A stretch of 10,124 nucleotides of DNA from Methanocorpusculum sp. (lineage in GTDB: Archaea > Halobacteriota > Methanomicrobia > Methanomicrobiales > Methanocorpusculaceae), in contig JAFZFW010000080.1 of assembly GCA_017555685.1 (NCBI GenBank), positions 1 to 10,124 of the forward strand, given 5' to 3'. Below are positions 5,374-10,124 of this stretch, in pieces. The number at the start of each line of letters is the position of its first letter. Within the stretch, counting starts at the first letter, position 1. The position numbers and the translations under genes were made by a program. The notes beneath the pieces are model-generated. The model was given only the letters and a program-made list of their open reading frames with translations, searched no databases and had not been told where the DNA came from.

Positions 5374-6755
5374 CCGAAATATCCAAAAAACAACAATATC
5401 TGATTCTGCTTGCCACATCACTTGGCGTGCTGATGAACCCGCTTCTCGCATCCATGATTATTCTGGCACTGCCGAATATCGGAACTGAGTTTCTTGTATC
5501 CGCACGTGACCTTGGATGGATGAGTACTGCCTATATCTTATCCAACGCCATCTGTCTTGTCCCGGGAGCATGGTTTGTCGACAAAGTTGGTTATCGGAAG
5601 TCTTTCATTGCCGGTACAATTATCGTTGCAGTGACCTGTCTCTTTGCCGTCTTTGCGCCAAACTATCCGGTACTGCTTGCAAGCCGTATCGTTTCCGGAC
5701 TTGGCGTATCGCTTCTGATGATTACGAGTCTTGCAATTCTGTCGCGGATTTTCCCGAAAGAGAAGCGCGGATTCGTCATCGGAATCAACACAACCATGGT
5801 CTATGTGGGTCTTACGCTTGGCCCGTTCCTTGGCGGCATCTTAACCGAAACCCTTGGCTGGAAGAGCTTATTCCTGCTGATGGGACCGCTGGTCTTCTTC
5901 TCCGGCATTCTGCTGTTCGTCTGCATGAAAACAGAGTTCACCATCCCGGTCAAGAAGTTTGACTTTGTCGGCGCGATTCTCTATGCAGTCTCCATGTTCC
6001 TGCTGATGTACGGTCTTTCCACGATTACCGATGCCGGTTCAGTCTTCCTTGCCGGAGCAGGTCTTATCCTCTTCGCCATCTTTGTCTGGTATGAACTGCG
6101 CAACACACACCCGCTTCTGCATGTCCGGCTGTTCTTCGAGAACAAGCGCTTTGCCCGCTCATCCTATGCAGCACTGCTGAATTATGCCGCAGTCTATGCA
6201 GTGACCTACATGGTGAGTCTCTATCTGCAGTCCATTGGTCATCTCAATGCAGCAGAGGCTGGAATGATTATGCTGTTCCAACCCCTCCTGCAGGTCATTG
6301 CAACACCGATTGCCGGAAAAATCTCGGACAAGGTGGATGCAAAGTATCTGGTAACTGCAGGAATGATTCTGACAATCTTCGGTCTGGTATTCCTCTCCGG
6401 TCTTGGTCTTTCCATGACAAATGTTGCAGGATACATCATGATTACCCAGGTCTTCATCGGTCTTGGCGCAGCACTCTTCTCTGCTCCGAACACCTCGACG
6501 ATTATGAGTTCGGTTTCCCCGGCTGAGTACAGTATGGCATCCAGTGTGGTTTCTGTTGTCCGGCAGGTTGGTATGCTTATCTCAATGGCTGTCTGTATGG
6601 CTGCCATCTCTTTCTTCGTGGGAGGAACGGACATGTTAGGGCCGGATATGTATGCACAGTTCGTTGAAGCACTTCGTGTCTCGATGCTGATTAGTGCAGG
6701 TCTCGCAGTTGTCGGTGTGTTCTTCTCCTGGTTCAGAGGACAGGCATCCACCTGA
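5370..6755 (+). CDS. MFS drug-efflux-like transporter, 14-helix (DHA2) type
   Basis: A 461-residue integral membrane protein with about 14 hydrophobic segments spread from residue 10 to 455. The loop between helices 2 and 3 carries motif A (GAWFVDKVGYRKS, 66-78), and helix 5 carries a motif C-like GLTLGPFLGGIL (147-158) typical of proton-coupled antiporters. This fits the EmrB/QacA drug:H+ antiporter group, but the true substrate cannot be read from sequence. In helix 1 the motif usually written LDxTIVNVALP reads LMNPLLASMIILALP, so the conserved acidic residue is Asn23. That could alter proton coupling. The ATG at 5370 overlaps the nth stop (ATGA) and follows GGAGGT, which points to coupled translation with nth. 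No functional link to DNA repair is evident. A T run follows the stop codon. Confidence 0.9.
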   Translation: MTEISKKQQYLILLATSLGVLMNPLLASMIILALPNIGTEFLVSARDLGWMSTAYILSNAICLVPGAWFVDKVGYRKSFIAGTIIVAVTCLFAVFAPNYPVLLASRIVSGLGVSLLMITSLAILSRIFPKEKRGFVIGINTTMVYVGLTLGPFLGGILTETLGWKSLFLLMGPLVFFSGILLFVCMKTEFTIPVKKFDFVGAILYAVSMFLLMYGLSTITDAGSVFLAGAGLILFAIFVWYELRNTHPLLHVRLFFENKRFARSSYAALLNYAAVYAVTYMVSLYLQSIGHLNAAEAGMIMLFQPLLQVIATPIAGKISDKVDAKYLVTAGMILTIFGLVFLSGLGLSMTNVAGYIMITQVFIGLGAALFSAPNTSTIMSSVSPAEYSMASSVVSVVRQVGMLISMAVCMAAISFFVGGTDMLGPDMYAQFVEALRVSMLISAGLAVVGVFFSWFRGQAST

Positions 6756-6774
6756 GCAGGTCTCTTTCAATCTC

Positions 6775-6782
6775 TTTTTTTT
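6775..6782 (+). terminator. Oligo-T terminator after the MFS gene
   Basis: Eight consecutive T residues lie 19 bases after the stop codon and before the coaD promoter region. Confidence 0.5.
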
Positions 6783-6802
6783 CAGCACATAGTATCGTCA
6801 CG

Positions 6803-6812
6803 TTTTTTTATC
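6803..6812 (+). promoter_or_regulatory. TATA-like element of coaD
   Basis: TTTTTTTATC is centred about 26 bp before the coaD ATG at 6833, the spacing expected for a leaderless archaeal mRNA. The T-rich part could also act as a second terminator for the MFS gene. Confidence 0.4.
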
Positions 6813-6832
6813 CCGCAGGGCAATTTCTATAT

Positions 6833-7312
6833 ATGAAGGTCATGGTGGGCGGTACGTTTGATCCGCTGCATATCGGACATCAGCTTCTGCTGAAACGGGC
6901 ATTTATGACAGCCGGTGATTCCGGTGAGGTGATTATCGGGCTGTCTTCGGATATTTTTGCAGCCCGCAAACAGCATCCGGTACGCAGTTATGAGGTTCGC
7001 CGGGATGAACTGATCCGCTGGATTGAGGAGGGCAGATTTCCGGCATCCTACACTATCGAGCCGCTTGCAGACCAGTTCGGCTCGGCACTGACGCAGGATT
7101 TCGACGCACTGGTGGTTAGCTATGAGACTTTCCCGGTGGGTAATCTGATCAACGAGAAAAGAAAAGAGCTTGGCCGCCCTATGGTCGACCTCTATCAGAT
7201 TCAGTGTGTCATGGCAAAAGACGGACGGGCCGTATCTTCCACGCGGATTTACCGCGGAGAGATTAACCGTTTCGGCGAGACCGAACCGGAAGAAGAGTTT
7301 GTGCAGATGTAA
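6833..7312 (+). CDS. coaD: Phosphopantetheine adenylyltransferase, archaeal type
   Basis: This 159-residue nucleotidyltransferase transfers AMP from ATP to 4'-phosphopantetheine, giving dephospho-CoA, the penultimate step of CoA synthesis. The N-terminal GGTFDPLHIGH (6-16) contains the HxGH motif that binds ATP. The C-terminal VSSTRIYRGEI (134-144) contains the SSTRI element that closes on the nucleotide. The spacing and middle part match the archaeal and eukaryotic type (PPAT domain) rather than bacterial CoaD; archaeal genes are usually also named coaD. The start at 6833 puts the GGTFDP strand at the very N terminus, as usual. No Shine-Dalgarno sequence is visible and the TATA-like spacing suggests a leaderless mRNA. 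The gene is monocistronic. Confidence 0.94.
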   Translation: MKVMVGGTFDPLHIGHQLLLKRAFMTAGDSGEVIIGLSSDIFAARKQHPVRSYEVRRDELIRWIEEGRFPASYTIEPLADQFGSALTQDFDALVVSYETFPVGNLINEKRKELGRPMVDLYQIQCVMAKDGRAVSSTRIYRGEINRFGETEPEEEFVQM

Positions 7313-7335
7313 GCACTCCTGCTCATCTGCTGTTA

Positions 7336-7342
7336 TTTTTTT
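7336..7342 (+). terminator. Oligo-T terminator after coaD
   Basis: Seven T residues lie 23 bases after the coaD stop codon. An 8-bp hairpin follows at 7351-7372; because it comes after the T run, it does not form a bacterial-type terminator with it. Confidence 0.45.
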
Positions 7343-7383
7343 ATATCATTGACGGCTTGCCGCAAAGCCGTCCTATATCATTG
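7342..7383. repeat. Hairpin flanked by 10-bp direct repeats upstream of corA
   Basis: GACGGCTT (7351-7358) and AAGCCGTC (7365-7372) make a perfect 8-bp stem with a 6-base loop. TATATCATTG occurs at 7342-7351 and again at 7374-7383, so identical TATA-like decamers flank the stem with a 32-bp period. The right copy lies at the TATA distance from the corA ATG. The structure could be a regulator site, a terminator stem or a small insertion remnant; the sequence alone does not decide. Confidence 0.6.
7373..7380 (+). promoter_or_regulatory. Probable TATA box of corA
   Basis: CTATATCA is centred about 27 bp before the corA ATG at 7404, predicting a leaderless or nearly leaderless mRNA. It abuts the right arm of the hairpin, so a protein bound to that palindrome would affect transcription. 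Confidence 0.5.
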
Positions 7384-7403
7384 TATCACGCTAAAAATAC
7401 CGT

Positions 7404-8348
7404 ATGCTGGAAATCTTTTCCGTAGACGCCGGCGCGCTGCAGCAGCAGGAAATCATCACTCCCGGTTGCTGGATACGTCTGATAACACCGACTGATGCAG
7501 AGATTGTCCGTGTAAGCAGCGAACTCGCTCTCGACCCGGCAGATTTGAACATCCTCCTTGATGAAGAAGAGCTTCCGCGTATCGAACATGAAGAACAGTA
7601 CACGATGGTTCTGATTGATACACCATACAATAAAAATGAGGAAGACATCACCTCCTATCAGACCATCCCGGTTGGATTTGTCATCCGCAACGACTATATT
7701 GTTACTATCTCTCTTCGCAGAAACCTCATCCTTGACAAGTTTGCATCCGGAAAAATCAGGAACTTCACTCCGGCAAAACAGTATCGTTTTCTGTTGCAGT
7801 TCCTCTATGCAAATGCCGGACTTTTTGTTCAGAACCTGCGGCTGATTGACAAGCGTACACTGGAAATCGAAAAACACCTGAAACGGGCAACCAGAAATGA
7901 AGAACTCTTTCAGATGCTCAATCTCTCCAAGTCTCTTGTCTACATCAACAACTCGCTGAAAGGAAATACCGGTGTCCTGGAAAAACTCAACCGGATTTCT
8001 GCAGCCTCTGACATCATCAGCGATGCAGACAAAGACCTGTTGGATGATACGATTCTGGAAAACCGGCAGGCATTTGAGATGGCACAGAACTATGCTGCAA
8101 CCATCTCTTCAACGATGGGGACATTTGCCTCAATTATCAGCAACAATGTAAACGGGATTATGAAAATCTTCACCTTTGCAACAGTTCTTCTGACCGTTCC
8201 CATGATGATTGCCGGATTCTTTGGTATGAATGTCATTGTCCCGTTTTCCGAAAACCCGGTGTCCTTCTGGACAATATCTCTCGTATCCTTTGCTGTATCA
8301 GCACTGGTGATGATAATCGTATACCGGAAGTTTATGAACGGAACGTAA
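7404..8348 (+). CDS. corA: CorA-family divalent metal ion transporter
   Basis: A 314-residue channel-type transporter of the CorA (Mg2+/Co2+/Ni2+) family. The long N-terminal part is cytoplasmic and acidic (for example LLDEEELPRIEHEE, 51-64), with a predicted long helix before the membrane. Two C-terminal membrane helices lie at about 253-273 and 288-307. The signature GMN is at 274-276, here in FFGMNV where many members have YGMN. CorA proteins work as pentamers with the GMN ring as ion entry. The loop between the helices lacks the MPEL sequence of classical Mg2+ CorA, so the preferred ion is open. The adjacent, overlapping cbiX/cfbA gene uses Co2+ or Ni2+, which makes those metals worth considering. 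The stop lies within the 3' end of that convergent gene. Confidence 0.9.
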   Translation: MLEIFSVDAGALQQQEIITPGCWIRLITPTDAEIVRVSSELALDPADLNILLDEEELPRIEHEEQYTMVLIDTPYNKNEEDITSYQTIPVGFVIRNDYIVTISLRRNLILDKFASGKIRNFTPAKQYRFLLQFLYANAGLFVQNLRLIDKRTLEIEKHLKRATRNEELFQMLNLSKSLVYINNSLKGNTGVLEKLNRISAASDIISDADKDLLDDTILENRQAFEMAQNYAATISSTMGTFASIISNNVNGIMKIFTFATVLLTVPMMIAGFFGMNVIVPFSENPVSFWTISLVSFAVSALVMIIVYRKFMNGT

Positions 8349-8733
8349 CTGCCTCTGCTCTGCTGAGCAGGATATCTGCCAGTACTGTATCTGCACCAAT
8401 CGGGTCTGCACAGCGTATCTGCACAATCCTGCCGTCATCGAACAGGAGCTCCCCTTCCTTTTTTCCGGGCGCCATCCCAAGCAGTTCAGGGATGGTTTTT
8501 TCCGTGTGTGTTCCACGGGCAAGAAGCATGGGGACAGCTACCACTTCTTCCACATCTGTTCGTTTCACGGCATTTATTGCATCGGTAACCGACGGCAAAT
8601 CAAACTCAAGGAATGCAGGGAAAATCCGGCAGTTGGTTTTCTCCATCATAAGAGCTGCAGTTTTCCGCAGAACTGCTGCACTGTCCCCGGTTCTGCTGCC
8701 GTGCCCGATGAGCAGAAGTCCGCGTTTTGTCAT
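8332..8733 (-). CDS. cbiX: Sirohydrochlorin cobalto/nickelochelatase, short form
   Basis: This 133-residue protein is the single-domain archaeal CbiXS form, which works as a homodimer. It has the N-terminal GLLLIGHGSR (5-14) with H11, AFLEFDLPS (40-48), and VPMLLARGTHTEKTIP (67-82) with H76. The two histidines are the usual metal-inserting pair. In methanogens this enzyme (also named CfbA) inserts Ni2+ into sirohydrochlorin as the first step to coenzyme F430 and can insert Co2+ for cobamides. The best start is the ATG at 8733. An in-frame ATG at 8748 would add five residues (MQHHS) and fits a TATA-like element at 8776-8783, so that start is nearly as good. The frame opening at 8796 is unlikely. 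The 3' end overlaps the corA end by 17 bp. Confidence 0.93.
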   Translation of the reverse strand: MTKRGLLLIGHGSRTGDSAAVLRKTAALMMEKTNCRIFPAFLEFDLPSVTDAINAVKRTDVEEVVAVPMLLARGTHTEKTIPELLGMAPGKKEGELLFDDGRIVQIRCADPIGADTVLADILLSRAEAVTFRS

Positions 8734-8775
8734 AGAATGATGTTGCATCTGAAATATTATCAAACTGTCAGATAA

Positions 8776-8783
8776 GCATATAG
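8776..8783. promoter_or_regulatory. TATA-like element between divergent cbiX and zinc-ribbon gene
   Basis: GCATATAG reads CTATATGC on the minus strand. Its centre is about 33 bp before the plus-strand ATG at 8812 and about 32 bp before the alternative minus-strand ATG at 8748. Either or both genes could use it. A second minus-strand AT-rich element lies at 8751-8761 (GATAATATTTC on that strand), about 23 bp before the ATG at 8733. Confidence 0.45.
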
Positions 8784-8811
8784 TGTTTAGCGACAATCTA
8801 ATTACTATACA

Positions 8812-9858
8812 ATGTATTGCAGATTTTGCGGATACGAAATAACTGAAGAAGACATCTACTGTCCAAACTGCGGAAAGCGTTGTCTGTCCCCGCTTCCTGA
8901 CTCTCCGGCAGAGGAGAAGGCGGAGAAGAAACGTTCAAAACGCGGAATTGTACTTGCTGTTGTTCTCGTTCTTGTCTGTATTACGGCAGCAGCGCTGGCA
9001 GTGGTCTTTGTCCCGTCACTGATTCCGGTAGAAAATGCCACGATTTCTCTGACTGCAACGCCGGCAGGCGCTTCTATCTATGTTGGTGATACGTATGTTG
9101 GTGAAGCGCCGCTGAGTTTTGAGATTATTCCGGAGACACCGACAAACATCTATGTTGGAAAGGATGGATATGTTACCTGGACTGAGTTGGTAACCCTCAT
9201 GCCCGGTGAGCACTCCTCGCTCTATGTAACCTTGGAAAAGGCAGCGCCCCCGCTGGTCTCTGACACTGAAGAAACATTCGAGCGGGTCTATGAATGGTCA
9301 TATAACGGTTACACGTTCTCAACACAGCTTTCCCTGTCCAAGGAGAAGTATGCATACTATCAGGGTCTTGGTCACTCGAATCTGAATCTGGTAAAGTATG
9401 CAACGGATTCCTATAACCGGAAGGTTGTAAAAGAGATTGCTGCCGGAATCAAACAGCAGGGTGAATCTCTTGATTTCACCAACTATGAAATCATGATGCT
9501 TGCGGCATCCTTTGTGCAGGATTTCCCCTATGTTACGGATAAGGAATCCACAGGAGAACTTGAGTATGTCAGATACCCGATTGAGACCTTAGTTGACAAC
9601 GGTGGGGACTGTGAGGATAAATCCATTCTGATGGCAGCAATTCTTCGCGAGCTTGGGTGCGAAGTAGTGATAATGGAGTTCCCGGATCATGCCGCAGTCG
9701 GTGTTGAGGCAGAACGTGAGGATGCGTATGGATCCTATGCCAAATATGGCGGCAAGAAATACTTCTATCTGGAATCAACCAAGAGCGGATGGGAGCTTGG
9801 TGAGATTCCGGCAGAGTATGATTTAAGCAGAATCAATAAAATCGGCCGGGTATCCTAA
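8812..9858 (+). CDS. Membrane-anchored zinc-ribbon / PEGA / transglutaminase-like protein
   Basis: A 348-residue multidomain protein without a recognised name. Residues 1-21 form a zinc ribbon (C3, C6, C17, C20; YCRFCG...YCPNCG). A lysine/glutamate-rich linker follows, then one membrane helix at about 45-68. Residues 76-142 form a PEGA-like domain (ATPAGASIYVGDTYVGEAP), a beta-rich surface module. The C-terminal part (about 160-345) looks like a transglutaminase-like fold with C267 in GGDCEDKS, H293 in DHAAVGV and E321 in FYLES as a plausible Cys-His-acid triad. Predicted topology puts the zinc ribbon in the cytoplasm and the PEGA and enzyme-like domains outside. In archaea and bacteria such extracytoplasmic domains often act as proteases or in cell-surface protein processing; the reaction here is unknown. 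The start gives MYCRFCG, the usual beginning of such ribbons. The gene is monocistronic, with a T run after the stop. Confidence 0.85.
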   Translation: MYCRFCGYEITEEDIYCPNCGKRCLSPLPDSPAEEKAEKKRSKRGIVLAVVLVLVCITAAALAVVFVPSLIPVENATISLTATPAGASIYVGDTYVGEAPLSFEIIPETPTNIYVGKDGYVTWTELVTLMPGEHSSLYVTLEKAAPPLVSDTEETFERVYEWSYNGYTFSTQLSLSKEKYAYYQGLGHSNLNLVKYATDSYNRKVVKEIAAGIKQQGESLDFTNYEIMMLAASFVQDFPYVTDKESTGELEYVRYPIETLVDNGGDCEDKSILMAAILRELGCEVVIMEFPDHAAVGVEAEREDAYGSYAKYGGKKYFYLESTKSGWELGEIPAEYDLSRINKIGRVS

Positions 9859-9863
9859 CCCTC

Positions 9864-9870
9864 TTTTTTT
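9864..9870 (+). terminator. Oligo-T terminator after the zinc-ribbon gene
   Basis: Seven T residues lie 5 bases after the stop codon, matching the pattern seen after other genes in the window. Confidence 0.5.
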
Positions 9871-9891
9871 CAAAACACGGTAAAATACAGA

Positions 9892-9912
9892 GATGAGGTG
9901 TTAACCCTCATC
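9892..9912. repeat. Inverted repeat, 7-bp stem
   Basis: GATGAGG (9892-9898) and CCTCATC (9906-9912) pair perfectly around a 7-base loop that contains GTTAAC. The repeat lies between two apparently convergent genes and may end transcripts from either side. Confidence 0.45.
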
Positions 9913-9913
9913 A

Positions 9914-9974
9914 TATATTTGTCCAATATGGATACTCGGACTGCTTTCCGCATGCGTGCGGCAGGGACAATATA
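9914..9974. repeat. Large imperfect stem-loop in convergent intergenic region
   Basis: The outer arms TATATTTGTCC (9914-9924) and GGACAATATA (9965-9974) pair with one bulged base. Inside, CTG (9941-9943) pairs with CAG (9962-9964), and CCGCA (9948-9952) pairs with TGCGG (9957-9961) around TGCG. The nested pairing suggests a folded 3' end or terminator for the minus-strand gene whose stop is at 9978. A small structured RNA cannot be excluded. Confidence 0.4.
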
Positions 9975-9977
9975 CTG

Positions 9978-10124
9978 TTACAAGCGTTTTTCAATCGCTT
10001 TCCAGGAGTGGCTGGTCAGGCAGCTCTTTTCGAGATCGCAGGAAAGCTCTTCCCAGCGGGAGTACGGCATCGTCAAAGACAGCATATTTGCAAGCGGCGG
10101 GTATCTCTGGGAAATATCAAACAA
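9978..10124 (-). CDS. Unrecognised protein, C-terminal 48 residues (5' truncated)
   Basis: A minus-strand frame enters from the right edge and ends in TAA (complement of 9978-9980). The visible tail includes RYPPLANMLSLTMPYSRWEE and then a predicted amphipathic helix with LEKS and WKAIEKRL at the end. I do not recognise the family. It has no start in the window because the gene continues beyond it. A competing plus-strand frame runs from the ATG at 9928 (or 9952) to the right edge without a stop. I prefer the minus frame because its product looks more protein-like, and the plus frame has a serine/glutamine/arginine-rich stretch typical of antisense reading and three ATA codons. The structured DNA just downstream of the minus stop also fits a gene end. 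The choice is not certain. Confidence 0.52.
   Translation of the reverse strand: MFDISQRYPPLANMLSLTMPYSRWEELSCDLEKSCLTSHSWKAIEKRL

Noticed and set aside
6239..6751. 170-codon minus-strand open frame opposite the MFS gene
   Set aside because: It is a long antisense frame of a codon-biased membrane protein gene; its translation is low in complexity and has no recognisable domain.
7386..7877. 163-codon minus-strand frame opposite the corA start
   Set aside because: It runs through the corA promoter and coding region, and its translation has no coherent domain. CorA on the plus strand is clearly supported.
8355..8370. CTGCTC/GAGCAG inverted repeat just after the corA stop as a terminator
   Set aside because: It lies inside the cbiX coding region, is only 6 bp, and has no T run behind it; chance is a sufficient explanation.
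1..10124. CRISPR arrays, insertion sequences, phage or toxin-antitoxin genes
   Set aside because: I found no regularly spaced repeats, transposase or integrase motifs, or small paired toxin-antitoxin-like genes. Gene content is typical of a core chromosome.

Overview
The window looks like ordinary chromosomal DNA from a methanogenic euryarchaeon. Methanomicrobiales is my best guess and a Methanocorpusculum-like organism is possible, but the genus is an impression, not a match. The signs are: cofG for the deazaflavin chromophore of F420; archaeal-type UMP kinase and archaeal-type phosphopantetheine adenylyltransferase; a short CbiX/CfbA chelatase; a tRNA gene without encoded CCA and with G57 in the T loop; TATA boxes about 26-34 bp before start codons; and oligo-T runs after stop codons.

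Left part (1-2533): the 3' end of a TrmI-type tRNA m1A methyltransferase gene, followed by a ferredoxin-nitroreductase fusion gene. The fusion gene converges on a cardiolipin-synthase-like gene on the minus strand. The two stop codons lie inside one perfect 8-bp inverted repeat.

Middle (2534-5373): a short divergent promoter region, then a small two-helix membrane protein gene joined to cofG by an ATGA overlap. The UMP kinase gene follows with its own promoter and terminator. Next come tRNA-Pro(UGG) and, only 8 bp later, endonuclease III (nth).

Right part (5370-10124): nth overlaps a 14-helix MFS transporter gene by ATGA. Then come coaD; a hairpin flanked by 10-bp direct repeats in front of a CorA-type transporter gene; cbiX/cfbA on the minus strand, overlapping the corA end by 17 bp; and a divergent gene for a membrane-anchored zinc-ribbon / PEGA / transglutaminase-like protein. 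The window ends in a structured intergenic stretch and the 3' end of an unrecognised minus-strand gene.

The genes do not form one pathway. They are housekeeping and cofactor genes (F420, CoA, tetrapyrrole, pyrimidine, tRNA modification, DNA repair, lipid) in short units of one or two genes. I found no mobile element, CRISPR array, rRNA or obvious new multi-gene system. The least ordinary items are the zinc-ribbon/PEGA/transglutaminase-like protein, the repeat-flanked hairpin before corA, the tRNA-nth junction, and the small membrane protein coupled to cofG.
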